64,000 nucleotides of DNA from Rhodoblastus sp963804045 (GTDB lineage: Bacteria; Pseudomonadota; Alphaproteobacteria; Rhizobiales; Beijerinckiaceae). The notes below the pieces were generated by a model. The model searched no databases. It worked only from the letters and a program-made list of their open reading frames with translations, and was not told where the DNA came from. Where the stretch lies: assembly GCA_963804045.1 (NCBI GenBank), contig CAWDOR010000034.1, positions 62,001 to 126,000 on the forward strand. Direction: 5' to 3'. Position numbers and translations under genes: made by a program. Each line of letters starts with the position of its first letter. The stretch's first letter is position 1. Below, one piece after another: positions 52,475 through 61,318 of the stretch.

Positions 52475-55400
52475 AGCCGTCTCGCGCCATTCCCGATAAA
52501 ACCCGCGCCGATCAATCGCGCGCCTCCGATCCCGCCAATTCCGCCTGGGTGTCGGCCAATGCCGGATCGGGCAAGACCCATGTGCTGACGCAAAGAGTGA
52601 TTCGGCTGCTGCTCGACGGCAATGCGCCGGGGCGGATTCTCTGCCTGACTTTTACCAAGGCCGCGGCGGCCAATATGTCCGACCGCGTCTTCAAGACCTT
52701 GGCGAAATGGGCGACGCTGGACGACGCTGCTCTTGGCGATGCAATTGCCGCGACGGGCGCCCAGCGACCGAAAAACAATGAGGGACTGGCTTTCGCGCGC
52801 AGGCTTTTCGCACGCGCCGTCGAGACGCCCGGCGGCTTGAAGATTCAGACTCTCCACGCCTTTTGCGAACGCGTGCTTCATGCCGCGCCCTTCGAGGCCA
52901 ATGTCCCCGCTGGATTTTCGATTCTGGAAGAAGCGCGCCAGGACGATCTCATCGCCCGCGCGCGCCGTGAAGTTTTACGCGAAGCCCTTTGCGATCCGAA
53001 ACAAGCCGCGGCCCTGCAAATTGTCGCGGAGCAAACCGGACTCAATTTCGACAAGGCTTTTCGCGCGGCATTGAGAGACCGCCGGCTCTTCCGCAAATTG
53101 ACGGAAACAGGAGCCGAGCAGCGCCTGCGGGAGGCTTTAGGCCTTCAGGGCGGGGAAACCACGCAAAGCATTTTGGCGAATCCGGTCAATTCCGGCCTCT
53201 CGCCGGATCGATGGCCCCAATTCGCCGAGATCATGACTGGAGGCTCGAAAACCGATCAAGATATCGCAGCGCTTTTTCAAAGAGCCTACCAATCCTTGCG
53301 GACCCAAAAATTCTCGGAAACCTTTGAAGCGCTGGATGAGATTTTTTTCACTCGCACAAGCGGCCCCAGAAAAAACCTTGTGACCAAAAAATTTGGCGAG
53401 TCCAAGCCTGGGCTCAACGACGCCCTTGGAAACGAACGGCGGCAATTCGAGGCGATGAGCAACAAGCTGGCCGCCGCGCGTACTGGCGATCGGACTCTCG
53501 CACTCGGACTGATCGTCAACGCCATATTGGACCGCTACGAAACGCTCAAAAGCGAGCGCCAATGGCTCGATTTCGACGATCTGATCGAGAAGACCCGGCA
53601 GCTGCTCAACCGGTCTTCCGCGCGCTGGGTGTTGAAAAAGCTCGATGACGGCATCGACCATATTCTGGTCGATGAAGCCCAGGACACCTCAGCCGCCCAA
53701 TGGGAAATTCTCGATAAAATTTCCGAGGATTTTTTTGCCGGTGAAGGCCAGGCGCGGCGTAGAAGGACATTCTTTGCCGTCGGCGACGAAAAACAATCGA
53801 TCTTTTCCTTCCAGGGGGCGGCGCCCGAACTTTTCGCGCAAAAGCAGCGTGACTACGGCAAGAGGGCGACGAGCGCGGGCGGCAATTTCGAGCCGGTGGA
53901 CCTGACTCTGTCCTTTCGCTCTGCGCCCGGCGTTCTCAACGCCGTGGATGAGCTCTTCGCCACGCCGGAACGCTATCGCGGACTCTCCGCGCAAGCCGAT
54001 CACAAACAGACCGTCCATCAGGCCTGGAAATCCGATCTTCCGTCGATTGTCGAGATATGGGATGTGCTGACCCCGCAGCAACAAGAGGTCAAACGCGACT
54101 GGAAACTGCCGCTCGATTACCGCGACGAAACCGACCCGCCCGTCGCCAGCGCGCGGCGCATAGCAAGGCTGATCGCCCAATGGCTTCGAGACGGCGAATG
54201 TGTTGGCGCAGGCGCGGAACTGCGGCCGATCCGGCCAGGCGACATCATGATTCTCGTTCGCCGCCGCGATGCGTTTTTTGAAGCCATGATCCGGGCGCTG
54301 AAAGAAGAAAAAGTGCCGACCGCCGGCGCTGACCGGCTTGAGCTGTCGAAACATATCGCTGTCATGGATTTGCTGGCCCTCGGTCGCGCCGCGCTTTTGC
54401 CCGAAGACGACCTGACCCTGGCGACGGTGCTGAAATCCCCCGTGATCGGCCTGACCGATGAGGATTTGCTGGCCGTAGCGCCAAATCGCGCCGGGGCGCT
54501 CATCGACGCCCTGCGCGCGTCGAGCGAATTGCGCCATCAGCAGGCCTGCGCCGAGCTTGATTTGCACGCGCGCATGGCTCGTGAACTGACCCCTTTCGCC
54601 TTTTACGCGCGACTGCTCGGACCCCGCGCGGGCCGCCGCGCCTTCCTCGCCCGACTCGGACCGGAAGCTGGAGACGCGCTCGACGAATTCCTCAATCTCG
54701 CGCTGGCCCATGAGAGGTCGCGAGCGCCTTCGCTGCATGATTTTATCGCCGAAGTCGAGGCGCTGGAGGGATCGCTCAAGCGCGACATGGAAAGCGGCGA
54801 GTCCTTTGTTCGGGTGATGACCGTCCATGCCTCCAAGGGACTGGAGGCCAAAATCGTCTTTGCCGCGGATCTCTGCGGAACGCCAAATCCACGGCTCGAT
54901 TTGGCCTTGTTCGAAATCGCCGGCGAGTTGGGCGAAACATTCCCGGCCTGGTCGCCGCAAAGAGCCGAAGACTGCGCCGCAGTCGCGCTTGCCAGGGCTA
55001 GTCTTCGGCAGGCGGCGGAAGACGAATATCGTCGCTTGCTCTATGTCGCGCTGACCCGCGCCGAGGAGCGGCTCTATCTCGCCGGACACCGCGGCAAGAG
55101 CGATTTTTCGCCGCAAAGCTGGCGCGGAATGATCGAAGCCGCTTTTTCCGGCAAATGGCGGGAATATCCCGCGCCATGGGGCGGCGACGCGAAAGTGTGG
55201 CGGTTTGGCGCCGAATTCGAGCGGTTGAAAGCGCCACAGGATGTGAGGACCGCTTCGACGGCGCCTCTCGCTCCAACTTGGCTTTTGTCGCCAGCTCCTG
55301 TTGAAATTGCGGCTGTTCCGCCAATCCGCCCATCTCGTCCTTTGGAAGGCGCCGACGATTCCCCATCGGAGACTGCAAATGCGCCGCAGCGGACTGAGGC

Positions 55401-55887
55401 ATTGCGTCGAGGCCGGGCTTTTCATCGTCTATTGGAACGCCTTCCCGATATCGCCAAGGAAGACCGCGAGCGAGCCGCCAAGACCGAATTGCGCGCGCAA
55501 AATTTCTCTGAAATTCAATGTAACGAGATGATTGAAGCTGTGTTGTCGATCATCGGCGATCCACGACTGGCGAATTTGTTTGGTCCGAACTCCATCGCCG
55601 AAGCGAGAGTTGCCGCCAGACTCCAGACGACGAACAGCGATACGATCGAGCTGTCTGGCGTCATCGATCGTCTGGCGGTTTCCGAGAACGCAATCTGGAT
55701 TGCAGAATATAAATCCGGTGAACGAGACAGCGCGCACATCCGGCAAATCGCGCTTTATCGCGCCGTGCTTGCCGAACTTTACCCAGCGCGGCCAATCCAC
55801 TGCGCTCTGATCTACGTGGCGTCGCGCCAAATCGAACTGATCGCGACGGAGCTTCTCGAACTGGCGCTGAAGCGGGTTTTGACCTAA
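52471..55887 (+). CDS. addA: AddA, helicase-nuclease subunit
   Basis: This 1138-residue partner of AddB has a UvrD-type helicase: Walker A WVSANAGSGKTHVLTQRVI near residue 30, LCLTFTKAAAANM, Walker B DHILVDEAQDTSAAQWEIL near residue 398, VDLTLSFRSAPGVL and late motifs VMTVHASKGLEAKIVFAADLC and RLLYVALTRAEERLYLAG. The C-terminal nuclease contains ENAIWIAEYKSGE. ATG 52471 overlaps the addB stop. In many relatives trxA follows; here the next gene is a broken NTF2-like one. Confidence 0.95.
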   Translation: MKPSRAIPDKTRADQSRASDPANSAWVSANAGSGKTHVLTQRVIRLLLDGNAPGRILCLTFTKAAAANMSDRVFKTLAKWATLDDAALGDAIAATGAQRPKNNEGLAFARRLFARAVETPGGLKIQTLHAFCERVLHAAPFEANVPAGFSILEEARQDDLIARARREVLREALCDPKQAAALQIVAEQTGLNFDKAFRAALRDRRLFRKLTETGAEQRLREALGLQGGETTQSILANPVNSGLSPDRWPQFAEIMTGGSKTDQDIAALFQRAYQSLRTQKFSETFEALDEIFFTRTSGPRKNLVTKKFGESKPGLNDALGNERRQFEAMSNKLAAARTGDRTLALGLIVNAILDRYETLKSERQWLDFDDLIEKTRQLLNRSSARWVLKKLDDGIDHILVDEAQDTSAAQWEILDKISEDFFAGEGQARRRRTFFAVGDEKQSIFSFQGAAPELFAQKQRDYGKRATSAGGNFEPVDLTLSFRSAPGVLNAVDELFATPERYRGLSAQADHKQTVHQAWKSDLPSIVEIWDVLTPQQQEVKRDWKLPLDYRDETDPPVASARRIARLIAQWLRDGECVGAGAELRPIRPGDIMILVRRRDAFFEAMIRALKEEKVPTAGADRLELSKHIAVMDLLALGRAALLPEDDLTLATVLKSPVIGLTDEDLLAVAPNRAGALIDALRASSELRHQQACAELDLHARMARELTPFAFYARLLGPRAGRRAFLARLGPEAGDALDEFLNLALAHERSRAPSLHDFIAEVEALEGSLKRDMESGESFVRVMTVHASKGLEAKIVFAADLCGTPNPRLDLALFEIAGELGETFPAWSPQRAEDCAAVALARASLRQAAEDEYRRLLYVALTRAEERLYLAGHRGKSDFSPQSWRGMIEAAFSGKWREYPAPWGGDAKVWRFGAEFERLKAPQDVRTASTAPLAPTWLLSPAPVEIAAVPPIRPSRPLEGADDSPSETANAPQRTEALRRGRAFHRLLERLPDIAKEDRERAAKTELRAQNFSEIQCNEMIEAVLSIIGDPRLANLFGPNSIAEARVAARLQTTNSDTIELSGVIDRLAVSENAIWIAEYKSGERDSAHIRQIALYRAVLAELYPARPIHCALIYVASRQIELIATELLELALKRVLT

Positions 55888-55945
55888 AACTCCGGACGGA
55901 TGATCGCAATTTCCTTTAACGACGTCTGGTGAGGACGACAGCGGA

Positions 55946-56378
55946 ATGCCGCAAGACAAGACATTTTTTACCGGTGTCGACGACAGGAGCTTCCTGCGGG
56001 AAAAAGCTGCGGAAATCTTGAGTGCGCGGGAGCAACCAACGAAATTTATTGAATTTTTTGACGAGAATGCTGTTTTTCACATGATTGGCAGGCAATGCGA
56101 TTATTCCTTGAGTGGAGTTTTTCGCGGCAAGGATAGTATCCTCGAACTGATCAAACGCATAGATTTCTGAAATTGAAATGTCAGAGCAAAAAATATTAAA
56201 TCTCGTCATCGACGGATATTTTTTGGGTTTACGGCGGACCGTCACCGTTCGACACCACGGAACCGCCGCAAAAACGACGCTGATGGTCGCGGATTTTGTT
56301 CGTTTCAAAGACGGACAGATCGTTGAAGTTCATGAATATCTCGATACCTCTTGGTTGAAACGTTTGTCCGGAGATTGA
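55946..56378 (+). pseudogene. NTF2-like (SnoaL-type) protein, broken by a frameshift
   Basis: The first half (ATG 55946, MPQDKTFFTGVDD to ELIKRIDF) ends in TGA at 56168. The second half continues one frame over (EIEMSEQKILNLVIDGYFLGLRRTVTVRHHGTA to the stop at 56378). Dropping one base at about 56164-56168 gives a continuous SnoaL/ketosteroid-isomerase-like protein of about 143 residues with the usual VRHHG...VADFVRFKDGQIVEVHEY pattern. Its function is unknown. It is clearly more AT-rich than addA, as are the genes that follow. Confidence 0.75.
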
Positions 56379-56398
56379 TCACCGCGGAGGTCAAATAA

Positions 56399-57214
56399 GT
56401 GATTTCCGATGCAGCCAAACCGTTTTATTTTGGGCAGTCGACAAATCTTGTTGGCCTGCCCATGGAGATTTTTGGCAGCTGCGAGTTTAACGACGCACCA
56501 TTACCGCTCCATATTTCCGGCGTCCGAGAATTCAACCGTGAATTGTTCGCAATGCTCGCCGAAGCCGAGACCTTGGCGGAAGCATCCGAGGCCTTCATTC
56601 TCTATATGAACGCCCTGTTTGGCATCGATCCGGAACAGCGTCGCCAAGGAAAGTTACGAACTTTCCGATCATCCTATCTGGATCTCTTGCGCGGTTGGGG
56701 ATTTGATTCGAACGGCGCCGAGGGCGCCGTGCTCAAAGGCTGGGTTGAAAGCCGATTCGGCTTGTTTCCGACTTTTCACAAGCAGCCGATCCGACGCATT
56801 TCCAGCGCGGTCTGGACAACTTATGTCGAAGAAAAAATGTCGAGCCGTTTTCACAATAATTCGATTTACGCACAGCTCGATCTGCTGTTCGAGTACTGTC
56901 AATGGGCCATCGCTCGATTTTGGCGGCCCAACCATACGCATGTCACACTCTATCGCGGCGTGAACGCCTTAAAAGATCATTTCAATTTCGAACGGCGGGC
57001 TCCAAATTGCGTCCAGATTCGCTTGAACAATATCGTTTCGTTCAGCCAGGATCCGGAAGTCGCCAGCTGCTTTGGCGATACCATTCTGAAAGTCGAGGCG
57101 CCACTAGTCAAGATATTGTTTTTCAATGAATTATTGACTGACCATGCCCTCAAGAGCGAAGGCGAGATTCTTCTGATCGGCGGCGATTATCATGCAGAGA
57201 TCTATAAGCTATGA
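56399..57214 (+). CDS. draT: DraT, NAD+-dinitrogen-reductase ADP-ribosyltransferase
   Basis: DraT switches off nitrogenase by transferring ADP-ribose from NAD+ to an Arg of the Fe protein NifH when ammonium or darkness signals arrive. The 271-residue product matches the family. The ADP-ribosyltransferase R-S-E elements are visible in HVTLYRGVNAL, NNIVSFSQDPEVASCFGD and SEGEILLIGGDYHAEI. The start is GTG at 56399. It overlaps draG by four bases, the standard draTG arrangement. No nif genes lie in the window. I saw no convincing NifA or sigma-54 site upstream. Confidence 0.93.
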   Translation: MISDAAKPFYFGQSTNLVGLPMEIFGSCEFNDAPLPLHISGVREFNRELFAMLAEAETLAEASEAFILYMNALFGIDPEQRRQGKLRTFRSSYLDLLRGWGFDSNGAEGAVLKGWVESRFGLFPTFHKQPIRRISSAVWTTYVEEKMSSRFHNNSIYAQLDLLFEYCQWAIARFWRPNHTHVTLYRGVNALKDHFNFERRAPNCVQIRLNNIVSFSQDPEVASCFGDTILKVEAPLVKILFFNELLTDHALKSEGEILLIGGDYHAEIYKL

Positions 57215-58146
57215 CGATTGAACAGCGCGCGCTGGCTGCTTACCTCGGCCTCGCCCTTGGCGACGCCCTCGGCGCGACTGTTGAGTTCATGACGCCGTCG
57301 GAGATCATTCAGACCTATGGCGTTCATCGTGAAATCATCGGGGGAGGCTGGCTTAAGCTCGCGCCCGGCGCGATTACCGACGATACGCAAATGTCCCTGG
57401 CTCTCGGCCGTTCCTTGATTCGCAAAGGTGGACTGGATCCACTGGACCTTTGCGAAGAATTCGCCGCTTGGCTGCGCTCGAACCCTCCAGATGTAGGCGC
57501 AACCTGCCGGCGCGGCATCCGGCGTTATCTGGCTGACGGTTCTATTCAGGCTCAATTCTCAGAAGGCGATGCGGGCAACGGCGCGGCGATGCGCGTATTT
57601 CCAATCACCTTGGCCACTCTTGGCGATGCCGCGAAGGCGCGAGAATGGGTTACGGTTCAAGCGCGCGTCACCCATCATCATCCACTTTCTGACGCCGCTT
57701 GCCAGGCCCTTGTCGAGATGACCCAGGCTTTGCTGCTGAGCGGCGGCGCAACAGCCGCCCGTGACCTCGCCGAGCGTCTGCTCGCCGATTTCCCAATTTT
57801 TCAGTTCTTTCCCTATCGAGGCCTGTCTTCGGCCTATGTCGTCGACACAATCCAGACAGTTCTGCATTGCTATTTCACGACCGACAGTTTCGAAGCGTGC
57901 CTGATCAAAACCGTCAATTTTGGTGGCGACGCTGACACCACAGGCGCCATAGCTGGCATGCTTGCCGGTGCGACCTATGGATTAGCTGCTCTACCGAAAC
58001 GCTGGCTCAATCGAACTCGATCAAAAACTGGTGCGGGAGATCGAGCGGCAATCACGGAATCTCCTCGCTTTATCGTCTCTTTGACTTTTATTCGTCACCT
58101 TGTTGTCCACAGGTCCTCGGCGAAGATGTGGTTAAGATCCTATTAA
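57211..58146 (+). CDS. draG: DraG, ADP-ribosyl-[dinitrogen reductase] glycohydrolase (C-terminus frameshifted)
   Basis: DraG removes the ADP-ribose and reactivates NifH. The manganese-binding motifs are intact: GDALGATVEF near residue 16, ITDDTQMSLAL near residue 54, DAGNGAAMRV and FGGDADTTGAIAGMLAGA near residue 240. After LPKRWLNR the written frame turns unrelated and runs to 58146. Dropping one A at 58014-58015 gives LDQKLVREIERQSRNLLALSSL and a stop at 58084, the normal C-terminus and a 290-residue length. The catalytic core is unaffected either way. The true end leaves the origin region clear. Confidence 0.92.
   Translation: MTIEQRALAAYLGLALGDALGATVEFMTPSEIIQTYGVHREIIGGGWLKLAPGAITDDTQMSLALGRSLIRKGGLDPLDLCEEFAAWLRSNPPDVGATCRRGIRRYLADGSIQAQFSEGDAGNGAAMRVFPITLATLGDAAKAREWVTVQARVTHHHPLSDAACQALVEMTQALLLSGGATAARDLAERLLADFPIFQFFPYRGLSSAYVVDTIQTVLHCYFTTDSFEACLIKTVNFGGDADTTGAIAGMLAGATYGLAALPKRWLNRTRSKTGAGDRAAITESPRFIVSLTFIRHLVVHRSSAKMWLRSY
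58103..58111 (+). promoter_or_regulatory. DnaA box-like site 1
   Basis: TTGTCCACA differs from the TTATCCACA consensus at one base. Confidence 0.6.
58127..58135 (-). promoter_or_regulatory. DnaA box-like site 2, overlapping the CtrA site
   Basis: TTAACCACA on the minus strand differs from consensus at one base. Its first four bases (plus strand TTAA, 58132-58135) are also the left half of the CtrA motif, so the two proteins could compete. Confidence 0.55.
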
Positions 58147-58147
58147 C
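58132..58147. promoter_or_regulatory. CtrA-type binding site in the origin
   Basis: TTAAGATCCTATTAAC matches TTAA-N7-TTAAC exactly. In Caulobacter, phosphorylated CtrA bound at such sites blocks replication initiation in swarmer cells. The site overlaps a DnaA box-like 9-mer. Confidence 0.7.
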
Positions 58148-58184
58148 GCGCCAGGCCGAGCACGAAGGTGCATATCCGTGATAT

Positions 58185-58193
58185 TTATCGACA
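58185..58193 (+). promoter_or_regulatory. DnaA box-like site 3
   Basis: TTATCGACA differs from the consensus at one base and lies between the CtrA site and the AT-rich tract. Confidence 0.5.
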
Positions 58194-58280
58194 GGTTTCC
58201 GCGTGTTGAAAAACAATCGCCTTCGCGCCGCGAATTTGAGAATTTCGGGGATAAATCGAGCAAGAGAGATTGTTAAAAAA

Positions 58281-58293
58281 TAACATATTGATT
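58281..58293 (-). promoter_or_regulatory. IHF consensus site in the origin
   Basis: TAACATATTGATT fits YAA-N4-TTGATW, the reverse complement of the IHF consensus, at every defined position. IHF bends DNA in many origins. It sits within the AT-rich tract. Confidence 0.55.
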
Positions 58294-58370
58294 TTACATA
58301 AAAATTTTTCTTTTCTGCAAAGTCACACACCGCAAATTTTCCCGTCTGAGCGTGTTCGCTTGGGAATTGT

Positions 58371-58379
58371 TGTGGAAAA
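58371..58379 (-). promoter_or_regulatory. DnaA box-like site 4
   Basis: TGTGGAAAA on the plus strand is TTTTCCACA on the minus strand, one base from consensus. It lies 60 bases before the hemE start and may also affect hemE transcription. Confidence 0.55.
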
Positions 58380-58438
58380 TTTTGAATATCGCTAATGGGT
58401 TCGCTAAGAGAAAACAACGATTTATAAAGGCCGTAAAT

Positions 58439-59509
58439 ATGGTTTCGAGCGAAACGGATCAGCCGACGAAATCCTTGCCGGTAATTTCTAAAAAATTCCT
58501 TAAGGTTTTGGCTGGGCAAAAATCGGCCACCCCTCCGATATGGCTCATGCGTCAAGCCGGTCGCTATCTTCCTGAATATCGACAGATTCGCGCGCAGACC
58601 CCTTCCTTTATGGAGTTTTGCTACAATCCGGCGCTTGCCGCCGAAGCCACGCTCCAGCCTATCAGGCGTTTCGGCTTTGACGCGGCCATCATCTTCAGTG
58701 ACATTCTCGTCATCCCAGATGCGCTTGGACAAAAAGTGTCATTCGATAGCGGCGAAGGTCCGCGACTCGATCCCATCACCTCCGTCCACCAAATCGAGCA
58801 GATCGAAGAATTATCGATTGAAAAGCTCAATCCTGTTTTTGAGGCGATCGACCGGGTCAAGGGACACTTGCCAGCGGAAACGGCGCTAATTGGCTTTTGC
58901 GGCGCGCCCTGGACCCTGGCAAGCTACATGATCGCGGGTAAAGGGACTCCGGATCAGGCCCCGGCGAGGCTTTTCGCTTATCGATACCCCGCCGCTTTTC
59001 AAATGTTGATCGACAAACTCGTTTCGGCATCCATCTCTTATTTGAAACGCCAATTTGATGCCGGTGCCGAAGTGGTTCAGATTTTTGATTCCTGGGCGGG
59101 CGTATTGCCCGCAGCGGAATTCGATCTCTGGTGCCTGAAACCTGCCGAGAAAATCGTTTCGGAGGTCCAGAAGCAATTCGGGAAAGGGAAAGTCATAGCC
59201 TTTCCTCGGGGAGCTGGAACCCATCTTCCCAATTATGCGCAAACGGTAAAAGCCGCCGCTTTAGGCCTGGATACGACCTGCGATTTAAACTGGGCCAAGG
59301 ACAATGTCAGCGAGGAAGTGGTTCTTCAAGGCAATCTCGATCCGCTGGTGCTCTTGGCTGGTGGCAAGGCTCTGGAGTTGGCGATCGACGAAATTCTCAA
59401 AAAATGTGAAAATAGGAGGCATATTTTCAATCTCGGTCACGGGATTTTGCCGCAGACGCCGATCGAGCACGTCGAGGCCTTGCTCAAGCGCGTCCGTATG
59501 GGGCTATGA
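58439..59509 (+). CDS. hemE: Uroporphyrinogen decarboxylase
   Basis: HemE decarboxylates uroporphyrinogen III to coproporphyrinogen III in haem and (bacterio)chlorophyll synthesis. The 356-residue protein has the signature PPIWLMRQAGRYLPEYR near residues 32-48, ILVIPDALGQKVSF, GFCGAPWTLASYMI and HIFNLGHGILPQTP. ATG 58439 follows AAAGG; the frame opens in the origin region but the family begins here. Its place directly beside the origin is shared with several alphaproteobacteria. Confidence 0.97.
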   Translation: MVSSETDQPTKSLPVISKKFLKVLAGQKSATPPIWLMRQAGRYLPEYRQIRAQTPSFMEFCYNPALAAEATLQPIRRFGFDAAIIFSDILVIPDALGQKVSFDSGEGPRLDPITSVHQIEQIEELSIEKLNPVFEAIDRVKGHLPAETALIGFCGAPWTLASYMIAGKGTPDQAPARLFAYRYPAAFQMLIDKLVSASISYLKRQFDAGAEVVQIFDSWAGVLPAAEFDLWCLKPAEKIVSEVQKQFGKGKVIAFPRGAGTHLPNYAQTVKAAALGLDTTCDLNWAKDNVSEEVVLQGNLDPLVLLAGGKALELAIDEILKKCENRRHIFNLGHGILPQTPIEHVEALLKRVRMGL

Positions 59510-59683
59510 TCCGGTAATTAAGCTCCCTTGGCTTTTTGGGCGGGCGACGGCTGCCCTCAGCGGCAATTTTTTTCAAATTCCGGTGATGAAAAGGCTTGTC
59601 GGGGCGACAGTGTGTCGTTATACAGCCGCCTACCGCTTCGCCAGTCACTGGTGCGTCTTCCCAAAGACAGAAGCGGAAAAAGT

Positions 59684-59759
<76 letters not shown>

Positions 59760-60027
59760 AATTCATATATTTGCCAAAACGATAACGGATTTCGTTTGGG
59801 AAGATCGATATTCATCGTGTCATGATCAGGTTTTCCGGTATCGGTTGCGCAAGCACTCTGAATATCATATAAGAAAAATCCCTCCTGCCATTTGTATCCA
59901 TCCGAAGCGGTCATCCGTCAGGTCGAAAGCGATCTGATTTTCGGGTTTTGGATACAAGCTCCACGAAGACTTGAAGCGCGACCAGCGCTTTTCACAGGTC
60001 CAAGTCCCAACCAGAGACTTTCCTCGT

Positions 60028-61296
60028 ATGCGCGAAATGAAACTGCAGGCGCTTAAGGCGAAATCGCCGACCGAGCTTTTGGCTTTTGCTGAAGAACATG
60101 AGGTCGAGAACGCCTCGATCATGCGCAAACAGGAATTGATGTTTGCGATTCTCAAACAATTGGCGTCAAAAGAAATTGAGATCATCGGCGAAGGCGTCGT
60201 TGAGGTTCTTTCCGATGGTTTCGGATTCCTCCGTTCCTCCGACGCGAATTATCTTGCCGGTCCTGACGATATTTATATTTCTCCGTCGCAAATTCGCCGC
60301 TTCGGCCTGCGGACCGGCGATACGGTGGAAGGCTTGATTCGGAGCCCTAAGGAAGGCGAGCGCTACTTCGCGTTGCTCAAGGTCAACACGATCAATTTCG
60401 AAGACCCGGAAAAAATTCGCCACAAGGTTCACTTCGACAATCTCACGCCGCTTTATCCCAATCAGCGGCTGAGGCTGGAAATTGACGATCCGACAAGAAA
60501 AGATTTATCGGCCCGGATCATCGACATCGTCTCGCCGATCGGCAAGGGCCAGCGTGCGTTGATCGTCGCTCCGCCCCGGACCGGCAAAACGGTGATTTTG
60601 CAGAACATCGCGCAATCGATCACGACAAATCATCCAGAATGCTATCTCATCGTCCTGTTGATCGATGAGCGTCCGGAAGAAGTCACGGACATGCAGCGCT
60701 CGGTGAAGGGTGAAGTCATTTCCTCGACCTTCGACGAACCTGCTGTTCGCCACGTTCAGGTCGCAGAGATGGTGATCGAAAAGGCCAAGCGTTTGGTCGA
60801 GCATGGTCGCGATGTTGTGATACTCCTTGATTCGATCACACGTTTGGGACGCGCCTATAATACGGTTGTTCCGTCATCGGGTAAGGTTTTGACTGGCGGC
60901 GTTGACGCCAACGCCTTGCAAAGACCGAAACGCTTCTTCGGCGCCGCGCGCAATATCGAGGAAGGTGGATCATTGACGATCATCGCCACGGCATTGATTG
61001 AAACCGGCTCGCGCATGGATGAAGTGATCTTCGAAGAATTCAAGGGCACCGGCAATTCTGAAATCATCCTCGATCGCAAGGTCGCCGACAAACGCGTCTT
61101 CCCGGCTATCGACATCACCAGATCGGGAACGCGTAAGGAAGAGTTGCTCGTGCCCAGCGATATTCTCAAGAAAACCTACGTGCTGCGCCGCATCCTCAAT
61201 CCGATGGGTACGGTCGACGCCGCGGAATTCTTGCTCGGAAAATTGCGGGAGACGCCGAAGGGGAATATGTCCTTCTTTGAATCGATGAACACCTAA
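60028..61296 (+). CDS. rho: Transcription termination factor Rho
   Basis: Rho is the hexameric RNA helicase that ends untranslated transcripts. The 422-residue protein starts MREMKLQALKAKSPTELLAFAEE, followed by the cold-shock-type RNA-binding domain (GVVEVLSDGFGFLRSSDANYL) and the ATPase: Walker A APPRTGKTVILQNIA near residue 185, VLLIDERPEEVTDM, the Q-loop/R-loop segment SSGKVLTGGVDANAL. ATG 60028 is preferred to a TTG at 59971. A strong hairpin terminator, which also contains a parS-like core, follows at 61319. Confidence 0.97.
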   Translation: MREMKLQALKAKSPTELLAFAEEHEVENASIMRKQELMFAILKQLASKEIEIIGEGVVEVLSDGFGFLRSSDANYLAGPDDIYISPSQIRRFGLRTGDTVEGLIRSPKEGERYFALLKVNTINFEDPEKIRHKVHFDNLTPLYPNQRLRLEIDDPTRKDLSARIIDIVSPIGKGQRALIVAPPRTGKTVILQNIAQSITTNHPECYLIVLLIDERPEEVTDMQRSVKGEVISSTFDEPAVRHVQVAEMVIEKAKRLVEHGRDVVILLDSITRLGRAYNTVVPSSGKVLTGGVDANALQRPKRFFGAARNIEEGGSLTIIATALIETGSRMDEVIFEEFKGTGNSEIILDRKVADKRVFPAIDITRSGTRKEELLVPSDILKKTYVLRRILNPMGTVDAAEFLLGKLRETPKGNMSFFESMNT

Positions 61297-61318
61297 GTTT
61301 CTGACATCGCGTCAAGGA

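Larger units (their letters stand above)
58085..58438. other. oriC: Probable chromosomal replication origin (oriC)
   Basis: This 354-base stretch between the corrected end of draG and hemE holds no gene. It contains four 9-mers one base from the DnaA box TTATCCACA, a perfect CtrA site, a perfect IHF consensus and an AT-rich tract at about 58261-58315 suitable for unwinding. Origins beside hemE are established in Caulobacter and reported in several rhizobia. Genes rho, mnmE and mnmG read away from it, and a parS-type site lies 3 kb to the right. The assignment rests on motifs and synteny. Confidence 0.8.

Noticed and set aside
53689..55425. A 578-codon open frame antisense to addA
   Set aside because: Same cause: a GC-bias shadow of a certain helicase gene, with no family-like sequence.
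56161..56180. Programmed +1 frameshift in the NTF2-like gene
   Set aside because: TTC-TGA offers no good re-pairing after a +1 slip, unlike the CTT-TGA of prfB, and no stimulating Shine-Dalgarno-like sequence precedes it.
55888..56398. NifA or sigma-54 promoter upstream of draT
   Set aside because: No TGT-N10-ACA or TGGCAC-N5-TTGC match that I could accept.
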